From Trebonia sp963822615 (GTDB lineage Bacteria; Actinomycetota; Actinomycetes; Streptosporangiales; Streptosporangiaceae), in contig CAWGIM010000031.1 in the NCBI GenBank assembly GCA_963822615.1, forward strand, positions 1 through 64,000: a stretch of DNA of 64,000 nt. The letters are read 5' to 3'. The position numbers and the translations under genes are program-made. Under the pieces are notes generated by a model, which worked only from the letters and a program-made list of their open reading frames with translations, did not search any database and was not told the origin of the DNA. Each line of letters begins with the position of its first letter. The stretch's first letter is position 1. This document shows, one piece after another, positions 1 through 8,359 of the stretch.

Positions 1-63
1 CCCCGCTGCCCCGCCGCGGATCCCGGCCACGCGATTTCGGTGCCCCGTAAGCTGGGCCTGTGA
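1..63 (+). CDS. 3' end of an upstream gene coupled to cobK (partial)
   Basis: Frame 1 is open from the window edge and stops at TGA 61-63, so about 20 C-terminal residues ending in PRKLGL are visible. The stop overlaps the GTG start of cobK in a GTGA arrangement, the usual sign of translational coupling in an operon. By position it is probably another cobalamin gene, but the tail is too short to identify and it could be chance. Confidence 0.4.
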   Translation, partial: PRCPAADPGHAISVPRKLGL

Positions 64-818
64 CCTCACCCGCGCCGGGCGCAGCCGGGCCTGCCCGCAT
101 CCTCATCCTGGGCGGCACCGGCGAGGCCAGGGAACTGGCGGCGGACCTGGTGGCGGCGGGCACCGACGTGGTCTCGTCGCTGGCCGGACGGGTCAGCCGT
201 CCCCGGCTGCCGGACGGCCCGGTCCGGGTCGGCGGGTTCGGCGGGGCCAGCGGGCTTGCCGCCTACCTGCGGGCGGAGCGCATCACGCACCTGATCGACG
301 CGACCCACCCGTTCGCCGCCACGATCACCGCCAACGCGGCCAGCGCGGCCGCCGAGGCCGGCGTGCCCCGGCTGGTGCTGCGCCGCCCGGGCTGGGCGGA
401 CGACCCGTCCTGGTTCACGGTGCGGAACATCGAGGCCGCGGCCGCGGTGGTCCGGGAGTGGCGGGGGGAGTCGGTGTTCCTCACCACCGGGCGCCGGGAC
501 CTGGCCGCGTTCGCCGCCGATGACCGCCATCAGTTCCTGGTTCGCACGGTCGAGCCGCCCGACGGCCCGGTTCCCCCGCGGATGACGCTGCTGCTGGACC
601 GCGGCCCGTACACGGTCGACGGCGAGGTCGCCCTCATCCGGGAGCACCGGATCAGCCTGCTGGCGACGAAGGACAGCGGCGGCCCGATGACCTCGGCCAA
701 GATCACCGCCGCGCGCGGGCTCGGCGTCCAGGTGGTGATGGTCGAGCGGCCACCGCTGCCGCCCGGCAGCACGGTCGTCGCCGACGTCCGCCAGGCACGG
801 TACTGGCTGGAAAACTAG
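60..818 (+). CDS. cobK: precorrin-6A reductase CobK
   Basis: This 252-residue protein matches CobK, which reduces the macrocycle of precorrin-6A to precorrin-6B with NADPH in the aerobic cobalamin pathway. Visible family features are the N-terminal ILGGTGEAREL nucleotide-binding loop, the HLIDATHPFAA motif near residue 80, FLTTGRRDL near residue 140 and the C-terminal LATKDSGGPMTSAK segment. Length is normal for the family. The GTG start overlaps the stop of the preceding frame (GTGA), so it is likely co-translated with an upstream cob gene. The 3' end lies in a tandem duplication and overlaps the tail of the convergent mocR gene. Confidence 0.93.
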   Translation: MTSPAPGAAGPARILILGGTGEARELAADLVAAGTDVVSSLAGRVSRPRLPDGPVRVGGFGGASGLAAYLRAERITHLIDATHPFAATITANAASAAAEAGVPRLVLRRPGWADDPSWFTVRNIEAAAAVVREWRGESVFLTTGRRDLAAFAADDRHQFLVRTVEPPDGPVPPRMTLLLDRGPYTVDGEVALIREHRISLLATKDSGGPMTSAKITAARGLGVQVVMVERPPLPPGSTVVADVRQARYWLEN

Positions 819-2306
819 TACTGGCTGGAAGAACGAGCACTGGCTGGAAAACTAAGCGAGCGCGGACCGCCTCGGCGATGCGCGCGGCGGCCTCGCGCAG
901 CTGGCCGGGTGAGTGGGCGGCGTAGCCGACGACCAGGCCGGGCGGGCCAGCGAGCTGGCGGTGGATGGACAGCGGGTGCACGACCACGCCGGCCGTCCGC
1001 AGCCGGGCGGCCAGCAGGCCGTCGTCGATGTCGCCCATGCTGCGCGGGAACGTGATCAGCAGGTGCAGGCCGGCCGCCACGCCCTGCACCCGGGCCGCGG
1101 GCAGCCGCTCGCGCAGGGCGGCCAGCAGCGCGTCACGCCTGCTGCGCTGCCGCGCCCGGGCTAGCCGGGTGTGCCGTTCCAGGTCGCCCGCCGCGATCAT
1201 CCGGGCCAGTACCAGCTGCGGCAGCGCCGGGCTGCCGAGATCGGCGGCGTGCTTGGCCGCGATCAGCTCGGCCCGCAGCCAGTGCGGCGCCACCAGCCAC
1301 CCGAGCCGCATCCCGGGTGCGAGTGCCTTGGAGACGCTGCCGGTGTAGGCGACCAGGTCCGGCGCGGACGCCTGGATGGCCGGCACCGGGGCGCGGTCGT
1401 AGCGGTACTCGGCGTCGTAGTCGTCCTCGACGACCAGCCCGCCCGCGGTGGCCCAGTCGAGTAGCTGCTGGCGGCGTTCCGGCGCCAGCACCACGCCGGT
1501 CGGGAACTGATGGGCCGGCGTGAGCAGCGCGACCCGGGGCCGGCCCGGCGCAGGGCGGCGACCCGTATCCCCTTGCCGTCAACCGGGACCGGGACCGGGG
1601 TCAGGCCCCAGTGGGTGAGCTGGGTGCGGGTGCCGAGCGACCCGGGGTCCTCGACCGCGATGGCGGTCTCCGCCCGGGCGTGCAGCACCTGGCCGAGCAG
1701 TGCCAGCGACTGTGCCACGCCGGCCACGATGATGATGTCGTCCGCGGTCGCGCGCAGCCCGCGGGTGCGCGCCAGCCAGCCCGCCAGCTGGTGGCGCAGC
1801 CGGGCGCTGCCGCGCGGGTCGCCGTAGCCGAGGTCGGCCGGGCTCGCCTCGGCTAGCACCAGCCGCTCGGCCCGCAGCCAGGCGGCGCGCGGGAACCCGG
1901 CCAGGTCCGGCACCCCGGGGGAGAGGTCGAGCTCGGCCCCGGACTGCCAGGGCCGGGGAAGCAGGGGCCGGGGAAGCAGGGCTGGCGGGCCGGCCGGGGA
2001 ACTGCGGCCAGGGGCGAACTGTGCTGGCCCGGGCCGCGCCAGCACAGTGGTCCCGGTTCTGCGCCGGGCTCCGACCAGCGCCTCCTCGCGCAGCCGCTGG
2101 TAGGCCTCGACCACGACGCCGCGGGAGATGCCGAGTTCCCCGGCCAGCACCCGGCTGGCGGGCAGCGCCGTCCCCGGCCCCAGCCGCCCGTCGATGATGG
2201 CGGTCCGCAGCGCGTCGGCCAGCCAGGTGGTCAGCCCCCTGGCCGGTGCCGCGGCCGGATCGAGCTGGAGGAAATCGGTCCCGCCGCCCGGCCTCAGCCT
2301 CGCCAT
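703..2306 (-). pseudogene. MocR/GntR-type regulator with aminotransferase domain, frameshifted
   Basis: Two adjacent frames together encode a MocR-family regulator: a winged-helix GntR DNA-binding domain (residues about 20-90, including the PASRVLAGELGISRG recognition region) followed by a fold-type I aminotransferase domain with the PLP-lysine region TGSVSKALAPGMRLGW. The frames join near 1536-1539, where a GGGG run on the + strand lacks one base; adding one restores the ALLTPAHQFPTGVVL segment. The ATG at 2306 is chosen because it lies six bases after a TATATT -10 and inside an inverted-repeat operator. Such proteins often control a divergent transporter, here EamA. Without the shift it would be a full-length protein, so a sequencing error is possible. 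The C-terminal extension overlaps cobK. Confidence 0.8.
801..855 (+). repeat. three-copy tandem repeat across the cobK stop codon
   Basis: The unit TACTGGCTGGAA begins at 801 and 819 and recurs with one change at 838, giving copies 18-19 bp apart. The first copy encodes the last residues of CobK and its stop; the others lie downstream. On the opposite strand the same repeats are read as the extreme C-terminus of the mocR frame, so the duplication alters both convergent genes' ends. Confidence 0.85.
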
Positions 2307-2350
2307 TGGTCCAATATAAATCCACTGTGGTGGCACTGTTAGCTGGACCA
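2307..2350. promoter_or_regulatory. inverted-repeat operator between mocR and the EamA gene
   Basis: TGGTCCA (2307-2313) and TGGACCA (2344-2350) form a perfect 7-bp inverted repeat with 30 bp between the arms. The left arm fills the space between the mocR -10 (TATATT on the minus strand, 2313-2318) and its ATG. The right arm sits 9 bp upstream of the EamA -10 (TAGCGT, 2360-2365). This fits a MocR protein controlling both genes. Confidence 0.6.
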
Positions 2351-2359
2351 GCGGGCTCC

Positions 2360-2375
2360 TAGCGTGGCTGTCGTG
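2360..2375 (+). promoter_or_regulatory. probable leaderless promoter of the EamA gene
   Basis: TAGCGT at 2360-2365 is followed seven bases later by GTG at 2373, the spacing seen at other leaderless genes in this window. However, that GTG is in a different frame from the transporter, which raises the possibility of a lost or gained base near the GGGGG run around 2471. Confidence 0.45.
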
Positions 2376-2415
2376 ACTACCAGCGCGAACGCCAGCACGG
2401 TCAGCGGCCCCCCAG

Positions 2416-3360
2416 TTGGTCCCGGTCCGGCGGCCGGGCCGCCCAGCCGGCCGCCGGACCGGGACCGGGAGGGGGCTCGCGGCCGGCGTGCTGGCGATGG
2501 CCTGCGTCGGTGGCAGCGTGTCGGTTTCCGGTGTGCTCCGGGGGCAGCCGATGCTGACCGCGGAGGCCGTGCGCTACGCCCTCGCCTGCGCCCTGCTGGT
2601 GGCGCTGGCCCGGCTGGGCGGTAAGCCGCTGCGGCGGCCGCGGGGGGCGGAGTGGGGCTGGCTGGCCGGCATCGCCGCGGCCGGCCTGGTGCTGTTCAAC
2701 GTGGCACTGGTCCAGGGGTCGCGCCATGCCGAGCCGGCCGTGCTCGGCGTCGCGGTGGCCTGCGTGCCCGCGGTCCTGGCGGCGGTGGGCCCGCTGCTCG
2801 AGGGGGCGCGCCCGCGGTCGCGGGCGGTGCTGGCGGGCCTCGTCGTCACCGGCGGCGCGGCCCTGGTGCAGGGGGTCGGCCGCAGTGACGCGGCCGGGAT
2901 CGCCTGGGCGGTGGTGGTGTTCGGCTGCGAGGCGGCGTTCACCCTGCTGGCCGTGCCGGTGCTCGGCCGGCACGGCCCGTGGGGCGTGTCGGTGCACTCC
3001 ACCTGGATCGCGGCGGTCCTGTTCGCGGCGGCCGGGCTGGGCCGGGAAGGGCCGGGCGCGGTGCTGCGGCTGGACGGGGCGGACTGGCTCGCGATCGCCT
3101 ACCTGGCGGCCGCGGTCACCGCGCTGGCGTTCGTCATGTGGTACTCGTGCGTCAGCATGCTCGGTCCCGGCCGGGCCGGCCTGCTGACCGGGGTGGCACC
3201 GGCCGCCGCGGCGGTCTCCGGCCTGCTGCTCGGCGGCCCGGCGCCGCGGCCGCTGGTCTGGGCGGGCATGGCGGTGGTGGGCGGTGGCCTGGCGGCTGGG
3301 CTCGGGGGCAATTCCGGGACTGGCGGCAGCCAGCTCAGCCCGGGTAACGGCGCGGGGTGA
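2416..3360 (+). CDS. EamA/DMT-family transporter
   Basis: This roughly 310-residue membrane protein has about ten hydrophobic segments in two repeated halves, as in EamA-type drug/metabolite exporters. It starts with GVLAMACVGGSV and has the second-half WAGMAVVGGGLAAG helix. Substrates of the family are small metabolites and cannot be read from sequence. It is divergent from the MocR gene and shares its operator, so the regulator probably controls it. The start is uncertain: TTG 2416 is the only start in this frame, but the promoter-linked GTG at 2373 would be correct if one base has been lost or gained near 2471. The 3' end overlaps the convergent cobIJ by 26 bp. Confidence 0.85.
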   Translation: MVPVRRPGRPAGRRTGTGRGLAAGVLAMACVGGSVSVSGVLRGQPMLTAEAVRYALACALLVALARLGGKPLRRPRGAEWGWLAGIAAAGLVLFNVALVQGSRHAEPAVLGVAVACVPAVLAAVGPLLEGARPRSRAVLAGLVVTGGAALVQGVGRSDAAGIAWAVVVFGCEAAFTLLAVPVLGRHGPWGVSVHSTWIAAVLFAAAGLGREGPGAVLRLDGADWLAIAYLAAAVTALAFVMWYSCVSMLGPGRAGLLTGVAPAAAAVSGLLLGGPAPRPLVWAGMAVVGGGLAAGLGGNSGTGGSQLSPGNGAG

Positions 3361-4918
3361 TCACCCGGGCCGCGCCGGAGCGGTCGCGTACCACCTGGGA
3401 CTGGCTGGAGCCGATGATGAGCAGGCAGCGCATGTCGATGCTGGCCGGGTCGAGCTCGCCCAGGGTGGTGACGGTGACCTGCTGCTCGCGGGTGCCGACG
3501 GCCCGGCCGATCACCACCGGCGTCCCGCCCGCCCGGTAGCCGAGCAGCAGGGCCCGCGCGTCGGCTAGCTGCTGCCGCCGGGACTGCGACGCGGGGTTGT
3601 AGATCGCGATCGCGAAGTCCCCCTCGGCCGCCGCCCGCAGCCGCCGGGCGATGACCTCCCACGGCTTGAGCCGGTCCGACAGCGACAGCATCACGTAATC
3701 GTGGCCGAGCGGCGCGCCGGCCAGGCTGGCCACCGCCTGAGCGGCGGTGATGCCGGGCAGCACGGTGACCGGCAGCGCGGCGTAGCGGGGGTCGGCCGCG
3801 GCTGCCTCGAGTACCACTGAGGCCATCGCGAACACGCCGGGGTCGCCCGAGGAGACCACGGCGACCCGCCGCCCCCGCAGCGCCAGGTCGAGCGCGAACT
3901 CGGCCCGCTGCTGCTCCACCCGGTTGTCGCTGCCGTGCCGCCGCTGCCGCGGGTTGGCCGGTACCCGGTCCACGTACGGCCCGTAGCCGACGACGTCGTC
4001 GGCGGCCGCCAGCACCGCCGCCGCCTGCGGGGTAAGCCAGTCGCGGTCGCCGGGGCCGAGGCCGACCACGTCCACCCGCCCCCCGCTCTCCGGGGGAGCA
4101 CCGTTCTCCGGGCCAGCACCGTTCTCCGAGCCAGCACCGCGAGCCTCACTCGCCCCGGGAGCGCCGCCCGCCGGCCCGGCCGCTTCCGCGCCCGGCAGCA
4201 GTACCAGCGACATGTAAGGCACGGCCGACGGGTCGACGCCGGCCGCCCGCTCGATAACCTGCCGGCCCGCGGCCGAGGCGCGCTCGACGTAGTAGGCCGC
4301 TGCCAGCCGCCCGGAGTCTTCCAGGGCCGCGCGCACGTCACCGTAGCTGCGGCTGATCTTCATCACCGCCGCGGCGCCGCCGCCCCGCAGCCGCTCCGTC
4401 AGTTCCTGCTGGCCGAGTGTGCCCGGCAGCACGGTGAGCACGTCGTTGCCTTCCACCAGCGGCATCGCCAGGGCCGCGGCGGCGGCGCTGACCGAGGTGA
4501 CGCCGGGCACGATCTGCGTACGGTAGCGCCCGCTGATCCGCTTGTGCATGTGCATGTAGCTGCTGTAGAACAGCGGGTCGCCCTCGGCCAGCAGCACCAC
4601 GTCGCGCCCGGCGGCCAGGTGCGCGGTCAGCCGGGCGGCGGCGGCCGCGTAGAACTCCTCGATCGCTCCCTCGTAGCCGCCCGGGTGGTCGGTCGCCTCG
4701 GTGGTAACCGGGTAGACGAGCTGCTCCTCGACCTGGTCACCGCGCAGGTACGGCTGGGCGATGGACCGGGCGACCGACCGGCCGTGCCGGGCCGAGTGGT
4801 AGGCGACCACGTCGGCCGCGCCGATGATGCGGGCCGCCTTCACCGTGACCAGCTCGGGATCGCCCGGGCCGAGCCCGACCCCGTAGAGGGTGCCTGCCTT
4901 CATCCCGGTCTCGCTCAT
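3335..4918 (-). CDS. cobIJ: fused CobI-CobJ (precorrin-2 C20- and precorrin-3B C17-methyltransferase)
   Basis: The 527-residue protein carries two SAM-dependent tetrapyrrole methylase domains. The N-terminal CobI half begins LYGVGLGPGDPELVTVKA and has LLAEGDPLFYSSYMH; the C-terminal CobJ half begins DVVGLGPGDRDWLTP and has VSSGDPGVFAMA and AIYNPASQSR. It methylates C20 of precorrin-2 and C17 of precorrin-3B with ring contraction. The halves are joined by a Gly/Glu/Ala/Pro linker (residues about 255-280) with repeated ENGA units. The ATG at 4918 overlaps the cobH stop (ATGA), indicating coupling in a cobG-cobH-cobIJ operon. The fusion is common in actinobacteria. Confidence 0.93.
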   Translation of the reverse strand: MSETGMKAGTLYGVGLGPGDPELVTVKAARIIGAADVVAYHSARHGRSVARSIAQPYLRGDQVEEQLVYPVTTEATDHPGGYEGAIEEFYAAAAARLTAHLAAGRDVVLLAEGDPLFYSSYMHMHKRISGRYRTQIVPGVTSVSAAAAALAMPLVEGNDVLTVLPGTLGQQELTERLRGGGAAAVMKISRSYGDVRAALEDSGRLAAAYYVERASAAGRQVIERAAGVDPSAVPYMSLVLLPGAEAAGPAGGAPGASEARGAGSENGAGPENGAPPESGGRVDVVGLGPGDRDWLTPQAAAVLAAADDVVGYGPYVDRVPANPRQRRHGSDNRVEQQRAEFALDLALRGRRVAVVSSGDPGVFAMASVVLEAAAADPRYAALPVTVLPGITAAQAVASLAGAPLGHDYVMLSLSDRLKPWEVIARRLRAAAEGDFAIAIYNPASQSRRQQLADARALLLGYRAGGTPVVIGRAVGTREQQVTVTTLGELDPASIDMRCLLIIGSSQSQVVRDRSGAARVITPRRYPG

Positions 4919-5566
4919 TCCGCTTCGCTCGCGATCGCGTTGACGGCGGCGACGGTCATCGCGCTGCCGCCGCGCCGCCCGTGCACCACCAGGTAGTCGA
5001 GGCCGGAGGCGGCCAGCGCCCGCTTTGACTCGGCCGCGCCGATGAAGCCGACCGGGATGCCGAGCACCGCGGCGGGCCGCCCGGCCCCCGCCGCGACCAG
5101 TTCGAGCAGCCGGAAGAGGGCGGTCGGGGCGTTGCCGACCGCCACCACCGCCCCGGCCAGCCGGGGCGCCCACAGGTCGAGCGCCGCCGCCGACCGGGTG
5201 GTGCCGAGCCGTTCCGCCAGCGCCGGCACGGCCGGGTCGCCGAGCGTGCAGACGATCTCGTTGGCGGCCGGCAGCCGCTGACCGGGTGATGCCGGAAGCG
5301 ACCATCCGCGCGTCGCACAGCACCGGCGCGCCGCCGAGCAGCGCGGCCCGGGCGGCGCGCACCACCCCGTCGCTGTAGCCGACGTCGGCGGGCAGGTCGG
5401 TCATCCCGCAGGCGTGGATCATCCGCACCACCACCCGGGCCACGTCGGCCGGGAAGCGGTCCAGGTCGGCCTCGCCCCTGATGACGGCGAACGACCGGCG
5501 GTAGATCTCCGCGCCGTCGCGCAGGTAGTCGAAATGCTGGTCAAGGTGGGGGTCAAACTCCGGCAA
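4915..5566 (-). pseudogene. cobH: precorrin-8X methylmutase CobH, frameshifted
   Basis: CobH moves a methyl group from C11 to C12 to give hydrogenobyrinate. The N-terminal part (SFAVIRGEADLDRFP, RMIHACGM, VLCDARMVASGITR) and the C-terminal part (LAERLGTTRSAAALDLW, GNAPTALFRLLEL, GFIGAAESK) are both well conserved but lie in different frames. The join is at about 5274-5286, just after GITR, where one extra base is present relative to the expected LPAANEIVCTL continuation. The reading frame otherwise shows no decay, so this may be an assembly error. The TTG start at 5566 overlaps the end of cobG by 14 bases; the stop overlaps the cobIJ start. Confidence 0.85.
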
Positions 5567-6884
5567 CCTGGTACCCCTCGCTGGTCGCGGTGACGTCGAT
5601 CTCGGTCGCGGCGGGCCGCCCGCAGCGCCGGCCGCAGCCGCTGACGTGTATGAGCCGCCCCGGCCAGCGGTCGGCCAGGGCGGCCGCGTCCGCCTGCACG
5701 TCGGCCAGCGCGCTGGCGCAGCCGGGCCGCCCGGCGCACGCGCTCACCCGCAGCCACGGCGACCCGGCCCCGGTGCCGAGTCCGAGCCCGGCCGCCGCGC
5801 GGAGCGTCCCGGCCGCGTCGGCTGGCTCCGGCAGCACGATGCTGCGCCACGGGGTGACCCGGGCCGGCTGTCCCGCCAGCCGCGCCGCGATCCAGCTGAG
5901 CTGGGCCGCCGTCAGCCGCCCGAGCGGCGCCAGCAGCACCGCCGCGGCGGTCACCGGCCGCACCGCCGGATCAACCCCGTCATCCCGAACGGTTGCCGCT
6001 GGCTCCGTCCCGTCCCGGGCCTGCTGCCTGGTGACCAGGCCGACCGGGCGGTGGCGGATCGTGGCGGGGCGGCCTGCGGCGGGGTGGTCCGCGGGTGCGC
6101 TGGGTGCGGGTGCTGGTGCAGGTGCCGCGAGTCCGAGCCGGCCCGCGACCATCGCGCGAACCCGGCCGGCCCCGCCCGGCAGGTCGGAGATCCGCCAGGC
6201 GGTGCCGCCGTGCCCGGCCCGCAGCTCGAGGAACGCCTCGGCGCAGGCCAGCATCGCGGCCACCACGCCGTCCGGCCCGTCGCCGGCCGCCAGCCCGTTG
6301 ACGACGGCCCCGCTGACTACACCGCCGGCGGCACCGCGGCCCGCCAGGACGGTCGCGGTCACGTCGGCCAGGGGCGTGTCGGCACCGGGGCCGGCCACGT
6401 CGCCGCGTCCGTCGTCAATCGCGAACAGGAACCGTCCCGGCAGCTCCGCCAGCGCGGGCCGGGCGCACAGCTCCGCGTCGAGCGCGCGGACCAGCCCGGT
6501 CAGGTCGGGCCCGTGGTCCAGGCCGGCCAGCGGGGAGGCGAGCACGTTGCGCACCCGGTCGTGGCTGAGTGACGGCAGCAGCCCGGCCAGCTCCAGTTCG
6601 CCCGTCAGGGTGTCCGCGGCGGTGGCCGGCAGCCCGCGCAGCTGCAGGTTGCCGCGCGAGGTCAGCTCGGCCCGCCCGTCGCCGAGCCCGTCCGCCAGGC
6701 GGGCGAGCACCCGGAGCTGGGCGGCGCTGACCAGCCCGCCGGGCAGCCGGACGCGGGCCAGGAACCCGTCGGCCGCCTCGGTCAGCCGCAGTACCCCCGG
6801 GCAGCGGTCGGCAGCAGAACGGCTGACACCACGGCTGGCGCCACCGCTGGCACCGCGGCTGGCATCGAAGCTTGTCCCTGGCAC
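5553..6884 (-). CDS. cobG: precorrin-3B synthase CobG
   Basis: The 443-residue protein matches CobG, the Fe-S/siroheme-fold monooxygenase that makes precorrin-3B using O2. Its presence marks the aerobic cobalamin route. Two ferredoxin-nitrite/sulfite-reductase-like halves are visible (ELTSRGNLQLRGL near residue 85). Near the C-terminus SACAGRPGC and SGCGRRCGRP supply the four cysteines expected to bind a 4Fe-4S cluster. The GTG start at 6884 lies six bases after a TAAGAT -10, indicating a leaderless transcript, and it heads the cobG-cobH-cobIJ operon. An Ala/Pro-rich stretch around residue 255 is a low-complexity linker. Confidence 0.92.
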   Translation of the reverse strand: MPGTSFDASRGASGGASRGVSRSAADRCPGVLRLTEAADGFLARVRLPGGLVSAAQLRVLARLADGLGDGRAELTSRGNLQLRGLPATAADTLTGELELAGLLPSLSHDRVRNVLASPLAGLDHGPDLTGLVRALDAELCARPALAELPGRFLFAIDDGRGDVAGPGADTPLADVTATVLAGRGAAGGVVSGAVVNGLAAGDGPDGVVAAMLACAEAFLELRAGHGGTAWRISDLPGGAGRVRAMVAGRLGLAAPAPAPAPSAPADHPAAGRPATIRHRPVGLVTRQQARDGTEPAATVRDDGVDPAVRPVTAAAVLLAPLGRLTAAQLSWIAARLAGQPARVTPWRSIVLPEPADAAGTLRAAAGLGLGTGAGSPWLRVSACAGRPGCASALADVQADAAALADRWPGRLIHVSGCGRRCGRPAATEIDVTATSEGYQVAGV

Positions 6885-6896
6885 GCCCGGATCTTA
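6884..6896 (-). promoter_or_regulatory. leaderless promoter of the cobG operon
   Basis: On the minus strand TAAGAT (6891-6896) is followed by six bases and then the GTG start of cobG. No Shine-Dalgarno sequence is present. No B12 riboswitch fits here, so this operon would not be under the riboswitch that controls cobN. Confidence 0.6.
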
Positions 6897-6898
6897 TG

Positions 6899-8119
6899 TC
6901 AGGCTTCGCCCGGTGCCGGCTGGCCGGCCACGGCGAGGCGACGGAGCGCCAGTTCCGCGTACATCAGGGTGCCGTCAGTGAGCACGGCGTCGTCGAACAG
7001 CGCGGCCGCCGAATGGTTGGACGGCGCGGCCCGCCAGTCGATACCGGGCGGGCAGGCGCCGAGCATGACGAAGGCTCCCGGTACCTGTTCAAGCACGTAG
7101 GAGAAGTCTTCGGCGCCGGTCACCGGCTCGCTCCTGGGCAGCGCGCGGCCGGCCCCGAACAGGTCCGCCGCCGTGGCCAGCGCGAAGCCGGCCTCGGCGG
7201 CGTCGTTGACGGTTACCGGGTAGCCGTCGACGTACTCCGCGTCGACGGCCAGGCCGTGCGCGTCGGCGATGCCCCGGACCAGGCGCACGGTCTCGTCCCT
7301 GAGCCGGCCGCGGGACTGCGGGCTGAAGGAGCGCGCGGTCGCCGCGAACGCGGCCCGGTCCGGGATGACGTTGTCGACGGTCCCGGCGTGGAAGCTGCCG
7401 ACGGTGACCACCACCGGGTCGAACACGTCGAAGCGGCGCGTTACCAGCGCCTGCAGCGCGGTGACCATCTCGCAGGCGGCGGGGATCGGGTCCAGGCTGT
7501 GCTGCGGGGCCGAGGCATGACCGCCCCGCCCGCGGACGGTCACGAAGAGCTGGTCCGCGGCCGCCATCGCCGGTCCCGGCCGCACCCCGACCACCCCGTG
7601 ACCGAGCAGGTAGGAGAACACGTGCAGCGCGTACGCGGCCGCCGGGCGCTGGCCGGCCGCGTCGAGCACGCCTTCCTCGATCATCAGCCGGGCGCCGTGG
7701 CTGCCCTCTTCGCCCGGCTGGAACATGAAGATCACGCTGCCCGCCAGGTCCCGCTTCCGTGCGGCCAGCAGGCGCGCCGCTCCGGCCAGCATCGCGGTGT
7801 GCAGGTCATGCCCGCAGGCGTGCATCGCCCCGTCGACCCGGGAGGCGAAAGGCAGTCCGGTCGCCTCGGTCACCGGCAGCGCGTCCATGTCGCCGCGTAG
7901 CAGCACCACTGGTCCCGGGCGGTCGCCCCGCAGCACCGCCGTCACCGAGCTGAGCTGCCTGCCCAGGGTGATCTCGAGCGGCAGCCCGTCCAGCGCGGCG
8001 AGCACCTTCTGCTGGGTTCTGGGCAGGTCGAGCCCGATCTCCGGGTCGCGGTGGATGTCCTGTCGCAGCTCGGCGACCTGCCCGGAGATCGCGGCCGCAT
8101 CCTCGGCTAGCGTCACCAT
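6899..8119 (-). CDS. M20-family amidohydrolase (hippurate/IAA-amino-acid hydrolase type)
   Basis: This about 406-residue cytosolic metallo-amidohydrolase cleaves N-acyl amino acids or similar amides. Metal-binding motifs are visible: RGDMDALPV near residue 77, MHACGHDLHTAM near residue 100, and QPGEEGSHG near residue 137; GHASAPQ and TGAEDFSYV are also typical. ATG 8119 is preceded by an AAAGGGG Shine-Dalgarno. It sits between cobG and the B12 riboswitch but nothing links it to cobalamin synthesis. The physiological substrate is unknown. Confidence 0.88.
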   Translation of the reverse strand: MVTLAEDAAAISGQVAELRQDIHRDPEIGLDLPRTQQKVLAALDGLPLEITLGRQLSSVTAVLRGDRPGPVVLLRGDMDALPVTEATGLPFASRVDGAMHACGHDLHTAMLAGAARLLAARKRDLAGSVIFMFQPGEEGSHGARLMIEEGVLDAAGQRPAAAYALHVFSYLLGHGVVGVRPGPAMAAADQLFVTVRGRGGHASAPQHSLDPIPAACEMVTALQALVTRRFDVFDPVVVTVGSFHAGTVDNVIPDRAAFAATARSFSPQSRGRLRDETVRLVRGIADAHGLAVDAEYVDGYPVTVNDAAEAGFALATAADLFGAGRALPRSEPVTGAEDFSYVLEQVPGAFVMLGACPPGIDWRAAPSNHSAAALFDDAVLTDGTLMYAELALRRLAVAGQPAPGEA

Positions 8120-8215
8120 GACCCCTTTCGCCGCCCCTCGGGTTGGGCGGGTCCTGGCAGCGACCTTACCGGCCGGTTGACGGCCTTCGATATGCCCGGA
8201 TAGCGTCCATAGTGC

Positions 8216-8311
8216 GTGACGGCGCCCGGGAAGCTGGTGGAAATCCAGCACGGTCGCGCCACTGTGAGCCCGCCGCCTGGGCGGCGGGCGAGTCAGATAC
8301 CTCGCCGTCAC
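8216..8311 (+). promoter_or_regulatory. cobalamin riboswitch upstream of cobN
   Basis: The leader contains conserved elements of a B12 riboswitch: GGGAAGCTGGTGGAAATCC, then GCGCCACTGTGA, then a GC-rich hairpin and the B12-box AGTCAGATACC at 8291-8301. A closing helix pairs GTGACGGCG (8216-8224) with CGCCGTCAC (8303-8311). A GGGA/TCCC hairpin and the GAAGGAGG ribosome-binding site follow before the cobN GTG at 8360. The absence of a U-run suggests control of translation rather than termination. Confidence 0.93.
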
Positions 8312-8359
8312 GGTCCGCCCGTCTAGTAGGGACGCAGTATCCCGAAGGAGGCTCGCACC

